Source of the DNA: Cycas panzhihuaensis | Lineage: Eukaryota > Cycadophyta | Direction of reading: 5' to 3' | DNA length: 64,000 nucleotides | Assembly (NCBI GenBank): GCA_023213395.1 | Contig: CM041465.1 | Span: 68,517,741-68,581,740, forward strand | In this document: one piece after another, positions 32,252 to 45,271 of the stretch | How the letters are laid out: each line of letters opens with the position of its first letter | How positions within the stretch are numbered: position 1 is the first letter of the stretch | Translations under genes and position numbers: made by a program | Notes under the pieces: model-generated | What the model was told of the DNA's origin: nothing | The model's input: only the letters and a program-made list of their open reading frames with translations | The model's database searches: none

Positions 32252-34252
32252 TGTGAAGTAGGTGTAGGAATGAGTTTGTACATGCGAAACAGGTAGGTGA
32301 AAACATGTATGGAAGATCACAAAGTAGGAGCTTGTTGGAATCAAAATTGAATCGTGAGCCAACAAAGAGCTATGTGGAACTTGTTGAATCAAGGGACTAG
32401 GAATATGCTACTAGTGAGTAGTGAAGTTGTGAGATGTGATGAGTTGATGAGTTGTAGACGAGGATGAACATTGGACTTTCAAAACTAATGGTAATAATGT
32501 GTTAATGAGTTTTATTTTGTGGATATTATTATGCATGTGTGGCCGCATATTTCGAGTATGCAAGGTGTGTTGAATGCATGTCCACAAGCTTAAAACCCAG
32601 AGGAGAGAACTAGGTTCGTATGTAGGCTTGATCACCCTACAAAAGTAAAACATTATTACCTAATATAATGCAAGAGCAAGCAATAGTTAGTACCATCAAC
32701 ACATTGTCATAAAGAACAATGTTTGTGGTGAAGGGCACACACATATGGTGATGATCTTTGCCATCCAAGGACAATCCATTGTGTTGTGCAAGTTGTCTGT
32801 AACAAGAGTTTTCAGAGGTGGTTGTGAATGTCTTGTATAAGGACTTGCTACCGAAAAGTTAAGTTCAAATCCATGATGTAGGTTGAAACAAGTTGTAGGC
32901 TTATAGTGTAACACAACGGCAAGTTAAGAAAAGGGTTTCTCATTTCAAACCAATTCTAAAATCTACACCAATTGTGAAGAAAAAGTGACAACAAATTGTT
33001 CCAGCAATCCAATGAAAAATATTATAGCATATATCATGTGGTGTAAGTTATGCAAGCTTATGAAAGAAGAGGGTGAAAGAAAAGGGTTTGAAGTTGAAAT
33101 TTTTGGATTAATTCTAAAAAATATTACAGACCAATTTTAAAACAAATTAAAAATCTTAAAGAACAATTTTATTTAAGAGGGAGAATTATAAACCTAGAAT
33201 TGATGAAGAAAGCTTATTGTGCAGTGTGTGTAAGTACAAGATATTTTTAGATCAATTATGAACTAATAATCATTAACATTGTTGACAGTTGAGGGAAAGG
33301 GTTTCAAAACCCACATGAAAGTAAGCATCAATTGTTGGATATCTTAATTACTAGAGGACGTTGCAGGCATGATAGTTTATGTAAGTTTGAGCTAGGGCAT
33401 CATAGAAGATCACTGAAAAAACCCTCCCTAATTTCATGGCTGAGAAGTTTGGTGAGAACAAGGCACAAACCATTGGTTCGTGAGAGTTGAGCACCCGAAT
33501 AGCATGTGTAATGAATAAGGCGAACCAACATATGCAGATCCACAATAATACACAGACGACTCAGTACAATAGCAAGGTTGTTAGATGCTTGTACGTCTAC
33601 AAAGGATGGTTAGATTTGTAGTTGCCTGGAGAAGTACCCTAGACATGCCTCACGATCCACATATGGAGAGCAGCAAAGGAAGAAGGAATGGGCATGAAGC
33701 ATATCTCATTTTGAGCCCAACCACGCTTGGAGGTATCCAGAAAAGAGTCGAGAGTGGCCTTTTTTCGTGAAATGTGGTACCGATGGTGACAAGGAGTAAG
33801 GAAGGCTTGTCTGGTAACAGCAACAAAAGAGCAATATTTTGTTGAAAAAGAAAACTAACGCCCTCACCCCGCTATTCCGACAGATCCTGAAACGCATTGT
33901 GTCCACAAAAGAATCCATGGGCAACGTCATGAAGCCTCTACTTTTGCCTTAATCGAAGCCAAGTACACAACTTACTGGCGAGAACATCTCTTGGAGAATG
34001 TCGAAACTACGACAGCCAAGTTAAGGGCGAAGCAAGATAACGTAGCTGGAGTTCGGCTTCTTGAGTTCAAATACTTTACAGAACCTACCAAGACAACATC
34101 GTCCCTGCCAAAAAAATGTACAACACAGACTTCAAGATGGGCACTCTCAACAGTACAGTGAGCTCCACCAAGTAGCGAATAGGAAAGGTTGCCAATTAAC
34201 AACTGGAAATGATGTTTTGGATGCCACTTGCTGCACACAAATTCGACATTAG

Positions 34253-34434
34253 TCGTTTTTTTTTTCTCTTTTTTTTTTTTTTTGTGGCGGGGGGTGGGGG
34301 GGAAGAGAGCGGGGGCGGGGTGCCCTGAAAAAGGCTTGGAAAATCAATTGTTAAACTTTTTTTTTTTGTTGGGGGGGGGCGGGGGGGAGGCGGGGGAGTG
34401 CCCTGAAAAAGGCTTGGAAAATCAATTGTTAAAC
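34253..34434 (+). repeat. T-rich/G-rich tandem duplication, quadruplex-prone
   Basis: A poly-T tract, a G-run block and TGCCCTGAAAAAGGCTTGGA plus 16 more shared bases occur twice, with the shared parts at 34321-34356 and 34399-34434. The G blocks at 34287-34320 and 34371-34398 contain runs such as GGGGGGTGGGGGGG and GGGGGGGAGGCGGGGG. Confidence 0.85.
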
Positions 34435-35754
34435 CTTCAAGTGATATTTTATAAGATGTTATTACATTTTGCTTTGTAACTCCCTCATACGAAGGTCAAA
34501 TTCAAAACCATTTGAGCTACAAAATGGTTAGTCATTTGAATTTTACTGACAATGATTTGGTACAATTTTTAATTGTTCAAAATGGATGAAGTAAAAATTG
34601 ATATGTTCTATGGGTTTATGGCGTAGTGACATTCAATGTGTAGGTTAATGGTTTTGTCACGCATTCATAATTTTAATTCATATATAGTTTTTCTTTTTTA
34701 AGGGAAAAAATATTTAAAATAGAGTAAATTAGCTCATATCAAACATTCAGGAACAGAGAGAACCTTATTTAAAGATGAAAAGAGTGATTTTATCATTTAG
34801 TTGTTGGAATTTTGGTAATGATTGTTGATATAAGGAAGGTAGCCTTTGATCAATTTATTAGGCTAAGATCAATAAACAAAATGGCAAGAAAGCACCTTAT
34901 TTATACAAGTCATTTCTTTTAGTATTTGATAAAAAATTTTGGTGAAATTATTGAAGTTATATCCATTGGAAATAGTTAGTTCATATGGTGAAATCAAAAA
35001 TATTGATGGCATTTTCTGTCTCAAATTGTTGATAACTTACATGGTTAGGTCAAAAGAATTTGATTCAATATAAGAAATCACTAATAATAAACCTCATATT
35101 CAGAAAGCATCTTAATAAATAATGAGTGCAACAGCTAGTTATCTATGTGACTCGATGATGGATGCAAATTATAAAGATGTTGCATGTATGATTTCTTATA
35201 TGTGAAAGATGTTAATAAACTCTAATAAATAAGTTGTGAAAGAATACAACTAGGAAAAGCTTTGAAGTACAAATAATGGAGTCGTCCAACTATAATTTAT
35301 ACTTTTATCTAAGAACACAAAGACGGAATAGATATTTTACAGGTATATTGATGATTTTTGTTCATATGAAGTGGAACAAATTTGTAGATGACTTTTGTTT
35401 TATAAGTGGTAATGTGTATATTAGCAACAAAAATAAATATAAATATAGGATTACATTTTATATATGGTTATTTTGTGCTTTGTTTTATTAAAATTGTGTA
35501 ATGAATTCATAATAATGGGATTGGAGAGATTATGGTTGCAAGATTATTGTGCTTTGTTAACATGATTGAAATGCACACAGTCATCCAAGGTAACACCACT
35601 TTGTAAAAACTTGAATCCAATGTTGATTCCAAGTAAGGTGAAGATGGATTTTTTCTCAAGTGTTAAAGAAGGACAAGCACAAATAACACACATGAATTAG
35701 CTTGATGGCAAGTCAAAGTTGGTGATGTCACAAGGAACACACAAATAAAACAAT

Positions 35755-35767
35755 AAGGGAGAGTGTT
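35755..35767 (+). promoter_or_regulatory. LARD-L polypurine tract
   Basis: AATAAGGGAGAG lies directly before the 3' LTR start and gives the element its plus orientation. Confidence 0.7.
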
Positions 35768-36361
35768 AGGAAGAAATATTTAATCTATGGTCAATCCATA
35801 GTGATAATTTAATAATGTCTACTGGTGTTATTATTGTGGTGGAGTCATTAAACATTAGACATATTCCCTTAATTATGATAGATATGGGCAACATTAAAAA
35901 TTGCACAAATTTTAATTTGATTGATTATTATTAAGGTTCTCACACATGATGTCATTGATAGATAATTGGTGCAATGCCATTGGTTATTAATGAGATGAAG
36001 TATTTCTATATAAGAATATATTATCTTCATTGTAATTTATGAAGACACCTAGTGCGTCCCCAATAGAACCTGGTGTGGTCTCATCATGTACTTTGTTTAA
36101 TATCTTATATAATAATATCTCATATATTTTATATGGATGTTTTCTCATCTTGAGGTTTTACTGTGTTAAACTTTGTGTCACAATATTAGATGGTTGATGT
36201 TTGTTTATTATTCATTATTGATAATTGTATACTCTTGTGATGATCATGTGTTACATATCAATCTTAATAATGAATGCTACATATTGATGTAATTAGAACA
36301 TGTGGCAATTGTAAGGTTTTAATAGTTGTCTTGTAATGATATCAAACTTGAAAACTTAACA
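35768..36361 (+). repeat. LARD-L 3' LTR
   Basis: 594 bp, TGTTAGGAAG to ACTTAACA, with inverted TGTTA/TAACA ends. TATA-like CTATATAAGAATATATT near 36005. Followed by the TSD CATTT. Confidence 0.82.
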
Positions 36362-39300
36362 CATTTGGGGTTTAGCTACTAGTACCTTCCCCACTTAGCT
36401 TAGAGTGATGCCACAGAGTCCATACCTTTAAGAATCCAACGTTGTTGGTTGTGTTGCCATAGGTGCATACTATTCCTCGATGTTTATAGTAGTGTCTTGT
36501 TGTGTCTCAATCTATTTATTATTAGTCCTTAGTAGATGTTGTATCACCTTCCATCTCCATATTGGTTGTGTTCCTCCTATATCGATTTCTAAATTCTAGC
36601 TAGAAATCCCTGCAACATCTAAATAATACTCTTCATGAAAGCTTAACTTCAATTTTGCTTTCTCTAGTTCTATAGACCTTTGGCCCAACTGTAGAGTCAA
36701 GACATGGATCTCATCTTACTACACCATGTTTGTGCCTACAAATCTTCAATTTCCACCATCACCACAACAACACAAAACAAGTATATGTCTAATTTTGGTT
36801 TGCTTAATTTGTATTGCAGTCTCTTTGGATTTTTGTCCTGGTGACACATATTCCACGATGCCTTGTTTCAAGGACATTGCATCATGTCCCTAGGCATAAA
36901 GAGTATTGCAACACGTCTAAGACTTTGTAGTTATTGTAACAATTCCATGTGAAGTTATTCATTGGTAAATTTTTTGTTAGACTATAATATTAATATTCGT
37001 TCTAAGGCAAGATGGACCATCCTCTGCCCATCTCTTGGTCTCCTTTTTGGTGGTATGTGGTGACAATTGCATCCCTCTCATCTGCAACATAGTTTGCATC
37101 GCAACTTGTGCTGGGTCTTTAGACATTGTAGGGTCCTTTGCAGTGGCTACTTCAAACATAAGCTCTCACAACATACTTCTTGCCAACTATAATATGAACC
37201 TAGCAGCCAAATCTTTTGTTGTTGTAATAAAGTTGATTTGAATTGTTTTGGACAACTTCACCTCCTTCCCATAACTAACCCACCACACAACTAGTGGTTC
37301 TTCCTCACTCAAGGTTTTTTTTAGAGGTTCTAGGGTATGAATTCCTCCAATGCCAAGGCCATAAGACTTCTAAGATAATAAATAGATTTTTCTTTTTGTT
37401 GGACCACCTTCGACACTTGTCTCAAGATGACTCCATTTATGAAGAGGTACCAATGGTAGACCAATCCCTACATAACATCCAAAACCAATCTAACTATATG
37501 AAAATGAATTTTTGCAGATGACTACCTTTAAATGTTTGTTTGTGAGCAATGTTATCATTAATCTTACATCTAAATCCTTAAGCTTTTTTACGATCTGATG
37601 GTTACTATAATAACGTGCTAGGCCATCATCACAATACTAATAGACCAACTCCAAACGTCTATTCTTCTCTACATAGTGTTGCTCTATCTTTAAATTGATT
37701 AGCTTAGTATGGGTAGGAACACTGAAAATTCTATCTAGTTGTGTTGTGAATAGTCGAATAACTCCATCATGGTGAACAAAAAACCCTCTACTAGTCATTA
37801 TAGCTCTACATCATTTTCTTCAACAACTCAAATGAACGCTTTAATGCTAGATTGCAAATGAATTCATCTAGTTTTGCCTTCTTAATGCATTATTGTGCTA
37901 GATGATGTGATGGTAGCTCATCCCACAACTACTTCAATCCTAGATTAGAACATTACCTCACAATGAAGGGTTGTTTAAGAAAATAAGGCCTCTCAAATCT
38001 TGAGCTTTATGGATTTTGCGAATTCACACGCTTGTTCAACTTTGAATCATTCTCCATGCTATTGCCCGTTCTTTGTTGACACTACCACAGATCACACGTA
38101 GTCCAAGAATGATGATCTAATTAAATTGTTTCTAATTTAATCGATTGGCATGATTTTCACTATGGTTGCACCCAATTCATGATTGTTTCCAACAGATTGT
38201 ATCGTTACATGAGTTTAAAAGGCCCATGATTACATGGAACTATTATTTGTTTTATGTGTATGCCACTATGATAATTGCACCATCTTTCTTGTTAAGATTT
38301 TATAAGCATGTCCCCCCCTCCCTCTTTTTTTCAAACTATTGGCCTCAAATTAATATTTATCATAGAGTTGTCCTACCATTGACTTGGGAGATCCATTTCT
38401 CCACTCTATATAAGACTGCACTTTCCCACATTGTGGTATTTCACTGCCACACATGTATCCTTTTAACAACTACTCTATAACACTTGTTCATTGTAATCTA
38501 CCTTGTACCTTGCTATAACACCTATATTGCTTCTATCACATGTCAACAAGCTCACTACATCGCTTGCTTTTGAGGCAACACTAATTGCACTAGTCCACCA
38601 TCTGCATATACCATCGCAACTAACTTCCATTCACTAGTACCACAAGTAGCATACCATCAACTTCTTTTAAATACATTGCACCCTTGTTCTACATTTTATC
38701 AACAATGAGCAATTCCTTCCATCTAATTTTGAGCTTTCTAGGCTTAATTCTAAAACAATTTATTGACCAATGTATTTGTACATTTCAAGATTGCCTAAAT
38801 AGGGTGATTGGGTTTGTGAAGTGTACAATTTCATATGCAAAAACACAAGGCAATTGATACATGAAAAATCCTTCACGTAAAAGGGGTGATTCTCAAAATA
38901 TATATAGGTTTTTATTCATACATATACAAGATTTACAATGTGTAAAACAAACATTATATATAGTATAACTTATAACTATGTTCTTTGAAAGATTTTCAAA
39001 TTAATAGTTCTAAGTTAATAGTGTGGAGAATGTAAGATGAAATAGCAAAAAGAAATGATATAAGGAAGCATTAGAAATGACCTCTCATATAGATATTTGT
39101 ATGATTAAGAACATAAACTTGTAGATCTCCTTGCTAGATAAGAACTAAGCTGGGAAAATGTAGAGACTATGCATTATTATTTTAAAAAAATTAAGTACAT
39201 TAGGTAGACTAAATGAACCTCATTCATACTCAATGATCACATGACAAGTTACATAAAAGCAAATAGCAGATGAACTAGATCAATAAACTAATACATAATA

Positions 39301-42149
39301 AATTTAATAGGAGAAGGTACAACATAGCATTATTACATAATATAGCCTAATAAGAATGATACCTTACATTGTTGTTATACCCCTACCCACAAATTTGAGA
39401 GGAGAAAACCAATAGAAAAAACATTTAGAAATTTGAAGGAATAAGTTGTATAGAGCTTCGTTTTGTTTTTGTAAGAAAGAAAGAAAATCAAAGAGGGAGT
39501 GGTGATTTTACTAGGTAGAACAAATAATGAATAACCCTTATGCCTTTGTTCTCTAGCCTTTTGAAGCTTCTTTTCAAAATGGTAACTAATTGCAGTTATC
39601 AGCATGCCTTTTTAATTAATTGGGTCATTATAATTGTTTTGGTTTTAAAGGAATTTGTTGGACTAAAGAGGTATTAACTAATCTTGAAAAGACTTGAAGC
39701 TTTTGACATTTTGTTTTTATCCAATCCAATTTTGACTGCCTGATTCAAATAAGATATTTAGCTCTGCTTGTTTTTCAAATTGATAGACGTAAGATTCATC
39801 TTTTAGAATTTGTGGCATCATAATTCAAATTTACTTCTAATATTTTTGTATTATTTCCTTCAACCTCTTTTAGGAAAACATCTTTTATTACATGACCTAT
39901 GTAATAATATATATTTTACATTTGCAAGAATGGTGTTTGAGAATATGTTGAAAGTTGGTTATGTTCAAATCAAATAGTGGCCCTCCTTCTAATGAACAAG
40001 CAACTCAATTATCTATGTCAAAACACTTAACATATAGGGATACAATATCATGACATCCTGATATTTTAGGAATGGAACTAATTTGAGTCAAACCAAACCT
40101 CCATAAATCTACATCTTCTAACATTTTAAAACTATAAAACTACTCCTAATCTAACCCTATTGTGAGCTACACACATGTGATGGATTGTAGCTTTTTTGGA
40201 GCCATTATTTTTCCTGAAGTTTTTGAAAATACTTGAACTAATAAATAAAATTCTGAAAATACTTGATAATTATCATCACCAATCTTTTTTTATATGTAAC
40301 CCCTTCACAACAAGCTTCTTTAGCCTCTTCTATTGACAAATTTATGCTTAAATGATCCCCGAATAAGAGGCAAAATGAAGGTTTTATTGTATCTATGCTT
40401 ATAATCTTTGTAATAAATGCTTTCAAATCAATTGTTTGTTTCACCTTTTACCCTTTGCTTGTTATTGTTTCATCTTGGAGTTAAGATTTTAGATAAAAGT
40501 ACACAAGATGCAAAGACACTTAATGGAGCTCATTTCTTATAAAACTCTTTTAAACCTTTCACACTCTATCTGTTTAACATCAATTTAAATTGTTGAATTT
40601 GTTGGAACATCTATAAACTTGCAAGGGTTACTCCCCTATCCATCCCAAATCTTAGAAACCAAGACCCCTTTCCTGCTTCTTTGGTAGAAGGGGCAAAGTT
40701 ATCTCTATAACACCTCAAACCTCTTTGAAGGTAATGTCATATGTGTAGGTCTTTGGGGTGCCCATACTTCTACTTGATTTTCAAGACTTTTATCTCTTAC
40801 CCTTCTTCAATCCATAAAGTGGATTGGTTGAGTGAGGTAATAATCTTACGGGTTGAAAAGAAGCATAGATTTCAAATACCTTTTGCTTTATAAAATAGAT
40901 GAAACAATTGCTTAAACAAACATTTCTCTAAATATATACACTTACAAAAATTTTGAAAATTTAGCATGCACTTAAAATGTTATATTCTCTTTGTCTTTCA
41001 AATATAAAAAATGTGATTGTAAATAAGCAAGCCAAAATCAAAAAGGGCAAAGGGAACCTCTCTAAATTTGAAAGTAAGAAGGTACTCTATTGAACTTACA
41101 AAGAGTATTAGAATGAGTCCTGCTTTTCTAAGTTACATCCTTTTTTTTTCAATATCAAAAGAGATGGTGAAAAGTGGAAGTATATGTGAAATAAACTTCA
41201 TGAACACATAACTAACATGCAGTCAAGCATATACAAACAATTGAAAGAGTTTGTGTTGTGAGGTACCTGGATTTGTTCCATAAGCAATAATCACTTCAAA
41301 GCCTTGCAATTTGTTTCTTTACTCTGACTCCATAGGTTTTTTTCATTTTCAACTTGTTAATAAGAAAACAATAAGAACTTAAGAAATATTGGGGAGCCTC
41401 GACTTCAAATTTGTGCACTATGAGATAATGTCTATAGTCCCTTGAACAGAACAACCCAAAAACCAAATAGAAAATCCACTCACGAAGCTTAAACAAGATA
41501 CTGGAGTTGTTTTCTCATTAGAAGTTGAGGCATGAAAATGAAAAAGAGAAAATTCAATTTTCTATTCATTTCAGTATTTTTTGCAAAAACTACGGTCTTC
41601 TTTATAAACTGCATTAAAATTTCAAAAGATTGCAGTTTACTAAGGAGGTTGTGGTTTTGTTCAACAATTGAAACCATGACCAATGCAAGTTTCGAGAGCA
41701 TAGTGTAGTTACAACAATGAATGTAGTATTTTAGAAAACCACAAGATTTTAGAAAATCATGTAGTAAAAAAAATTGTGGTGAATAAATGAAGCAAAAATG
41801 AAAGGGCTAATTGTATTTTATGCCTTCTCTATTGGTAAAATAAATTTCTAAAAGTGCAATTAGAATCAACTTTTTGTTTTTTCTCTCATCTACTCTTGGT
41901 TATATGGACTAGATTCTATTGCATGTTATGTGAAAATTAGTTTTTAATATTTTGTGTTGATCTTTCTAGCTACCTACACTCAGATCAAGGAGTATTTTGT
42001 TAAATTTGAGTTCTCAATGAGGTGATAGAGGAACTCATTTATTTTTACATTTATCTTTTCTAAATCAATAAAATAAACTTTCATTTGGTGTATAGTGAAA
42101 CTATTTTAAGCCTACAAGTGTGCTTTTTTTTGGTGTGTTTATTGTTCAT
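36362..42149. other. 5.8 kb without recognised genes
   Basis: AT-rich, with only short frames. A minus-strand reading near 36977-37240 (FEVATAKDPTMSKDPAQVAM and neighbours) has protein-like composition but I cannot assign it; the same holds for short minus frames at 39375-39605, 40238-40444 and 41296-41701. No LTR pair, primer site or tandem array was identified. It is probably very old repeat DNA. The 5' end of Copia C+ should lie near 41-42 kb but its LTR was not recognised. Confidence 0.5.
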
Positions 42150-44865
42150 TTTACACTATATTTTTTGAGATTCATGGAAGTTTGCATTATGGGGTAGTGA
42201 TAGAAAAATTGATTGGCATTGAGAGCTAACCTATAGGGGAATACCAAATGATCAATTTACTAAGTTAAAATGATCTATAAAATTCTGTAGATGAGTTTAT
42301 TAAAGGTGACATTAATGATACTATTCAAAAGGCCAGGTTTGAAACCAAGATGAAGGATGCATATCCAAAGGCAAAGTTTGATCCCAAGATGAGAACCTCA
42401 TTAGGGTTTATTAATCTATTTATTTGAGGATGTTTATTAGTTAATGTCAAACATGTTACTATACCTAAAGAGGATTTCGACACTATTACATTAATGTATA
42501 AGCACAAAGATGATGTTAGGATATTGATATTGCACAATTAGCTTTATAATTTGACATTGAAAGGGCTAATCATAGGTCATCTTTAGTAGGTCAAATCTAT
42601 ACACGAATAGTTAACAACCATTGGGTAGATAATCATTGACTCAAAGCTTGTCACTCTAGTTTTGAGAAGCCTATTGAACACATTTGAAAACTTCATCATG
42701 ACATTGATATTACTAACAAACTTTATTCCCTATCATTTAATGATTTAGAGTCACAATTGCTTCATCATAAATAGAAGTTAAAGGAACAATACAATGAGGA
42801 ATTATCTAAAACATTACTAGCCAAAGAAAGAGGGAAAATGTCGCTCATTCCTAAGAGGAGTATAACATTGTTTGTAAAGTCATAATATTTAGCAAGAAGG
42901 TACAAGTTTTAAGGGACAAAGTTTAAAGTGCTAGTATTATGGGAAGCTAGGACATCTAATGAAGGATTGTTAGGAGTTATAATAGTAGTGGCAACCACAA
43001 AGATAATAGTCACAATAGTAGAGGTGGCTTCAACAATACTAGCAATAGTGGTAGTAGCATAAATAGTCAAGATAGCATGGACATATTTATAGTACACACT
43101 CTTTTGGAGGAGATAACAAAAGAAGAAGAATCTTTAATGTAGCCTATAAGATAAAGATTAATGCATAAAATGACTAGTGTATTGACTTATGTGTGATCAA
43201 GCATATGATAGGCAAGTTGGAATGTTTCTAGTCCATGTGGAAGGCCTCACTATTAACAATGATAAAGAATTGAAGATGAAAGAAGTTGGAGAAGTTCTCA
43301 TTTATCCACTTGACAATGGTAAGAAATATTATCTAGATAATATTCTCTATGTACTAGGCCTGAAGACGATTCTTATTTCTTTATCACAGGTTGAACATCA
43401 TCTTATAAGTGTTTTATTTGAGAACGATAAATGTATTATCAAGGATCATAATAAGAATGTCATAGCAATAACTACTAGGCAAGATGATCTATATAAGTTA
43501 GATGGAAAATATAAGGTTTAAAAAGCTTGCATCATTGTATCCTAAAAAAAAAAGTTATGACATTAATGAATGGGCCATTAAAATTACTTGAGTCTTGATG
43601 CATCAATTGAATATGATATATGGCCTTTTAAAAATCAAACTCAAAGATTACTTATGTGAGACTTGTATTCTAGAAAAACAATATAAAGAGCCATTTGCAA
43701 AGAAGAAAGCCTAACAAGTGAAGGTGAAACTAAGATTAGCACACTCAAAAATTTGTGGACCAATATTGATAACTTCACTTGGTAGAGCTAATGATTTTTT
43801 AACCTTTATTAATAATTTTTTATTGAAAGTATGAGTGTATCCATTGAGAGAGAAGTCATTGATCTTCATTATTTTCAAATAGTTTAAAGAGTTGGTTGAA
43901 ACTAGGCCTAATCATAATATCAGAGGTGAATTCACACATTTTTATAAGGATCATGGCATTAAGAGGTAGTTTTCAACTGCCTGCACACCATAATAGAATG
44001 GCATAGTTGAGAATGTGAATAGGGCATTAATTAAGAAAGCCAAGTTGATGATGAATAGAAAAGATTTTAAAAATTATGTATGGGTAAAAGCGATGAATAT
44101 TGTAGCATATTTGACCAATAAAAGTTCTATGAAGGTAGTTAAGAACATAATATGTGTAGAGATTTGATTAGATAAGAAGCCAACCATTAGCCATCTTTAA
44201 GCATTTAGATGTGTTATATTTATACATACTCTAAAGCAAAAAAAGCAAAAATGCAGTGATAAAAGTTCCAAGTATATCTTGATTGGATATTATAAGTAAT
44301 GTAAGTTTTATTATATTTTTAAGTTATAAATTAGAAAAAGTGTGCATAACCCATGATGTCATCTTTGTAGAAGATGATATGGTTGATTTGTGTTTTGTTA
44401 ATGTCAAGAAAATTAAGGAGCAATCTACATTCAGTTCCTAGTGGGATGTTGTAATACTTAAGACATGACCTATAGCTAAGGATGATGATGATGAGATTGG
44501 TGATTTGATCAAGATAGAAACATTATAGTTTAAGGAGCTTGAGCTAAAAGTTGCTCATCCTTCTCCATAGAAAAAGTTACCCAAATGATACTTGAACATC
44601 ATCAATGACACTTAAGTTTAGTTATTTAGCATGGAAAGTAAGCAAAAGTCTAAAATATGACCTACTAAATAGGTCAATTATACTTTTATGGCATAGTAGT
44701 TGAGTTCTAATGAGCCTTCCACTTTTGGAGAGGAAAGTAAAGAGTGAAAGTAGAATGTTTCTATGGACATTGCAATGCAGGCTATGACAAAATTTTGAAC
44801 TTAGAACTTAGTGGAATTGCCAACAAGGAAGCAGGTAATTGGATGCAAATGGATCTATAGGACCA
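42150..44865 (+). pseudogene. Copia element C+ gag-integrase remnant
   Basis: Plus strand. A gag-like helical region lies at about 42650-42890. A zinc knuckle near 42920-42970 reads CxYYGKLGHLMKDC (second Cys changed to Tyr). Protease/pre-integrase (43189-43521) has YYLDNILYVLGLKTILISLS. Integrase follows with CETCILEKQYKEPF near 43655, then STACTP and NGIVENVNRALIKKAKL near 43975-44045; the catalytic region is badly decayed. The start of RT (44560-44865) ends IGCKWIYRT and is cut there by Gypsy Gb. The remaining RT and RNase H should lie right of this window. Many stops and frameshifts. Confidence 0.78.
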
Positions 44866-45269
44866 TGCTACATAACTACCTCTCCAATGGGACCTAAGAC
44901 ATAACTACCTTAACTTTGAGACATGATCACTAGGACATGTGACCGTGGGACTTGAATGTTAGTCCTAGCTCTTAATATTTGTACGGGGACCATTTTCATA
45001 TGCCAATAGCATTTTAGATGGGAGACCTCCTATCTCTATATAAAGCCTCATTAAATGTTATTATCCATATTTTCGTTATGTCTATTATAATTGACACACT
45101 GTAATGTTAAATTGGTCTTTTGAAATCAATCCTCTTATGCTTATAATTTTGTAACCATCTCTTGTCATTGCAATAAAAGTTGATCTATCTTATTAATTCC
45201 ACCATATTTTTATTCTCTTATCTCATCTTGTATAAGTTATTATGGAGAAATATGGTGAAGAATGCTTCA
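44866..45269 (+). repeat. 5' LTR of Gypsy Gb (about 404 bp)
   Basis: It starts near TGCTACATAAC, where C+ RT coding stops, and ends GCTTCA followed by AG and a primer site, the same two-base spacer as in Gc. The TATA box TCTATATAAAGCC is at about 45035. The left boundary is inferred from loss of RT reading. Confidence 0.6.
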
Positions 45270-45271
45270 AG

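Larger units (their letters stand above)
31621..36361 (+). mobile_element. Old noncoding LTR element LARD-L, 4741 bp
   Basis: Related direct repeats lie at 31621-32251 and 35768-36361, flanked by the TSD CATTT (31616-31620 and 36362-36366). The 3' copy starts TGTTAGGAAG after the purine tract AATAAGGGAGAG and ends AAAACTTAACA. The 3.5-kb interior shows no gag, protease, integrase or RT similarity in any frame, so it is non-autonomous. The LTRs are strongly diverged, with indels, so the insertion is ancient. A primer site could not be recognised at the 5' LTR end. A third LTR of the family is at 11305-11869. Confidence 0.82.

Noticed and set aside
40238-40444. 68-aa minus-strand frame
   Set aside because: No motif, no neighbouring element structure, and AT-rich context; likely chance.
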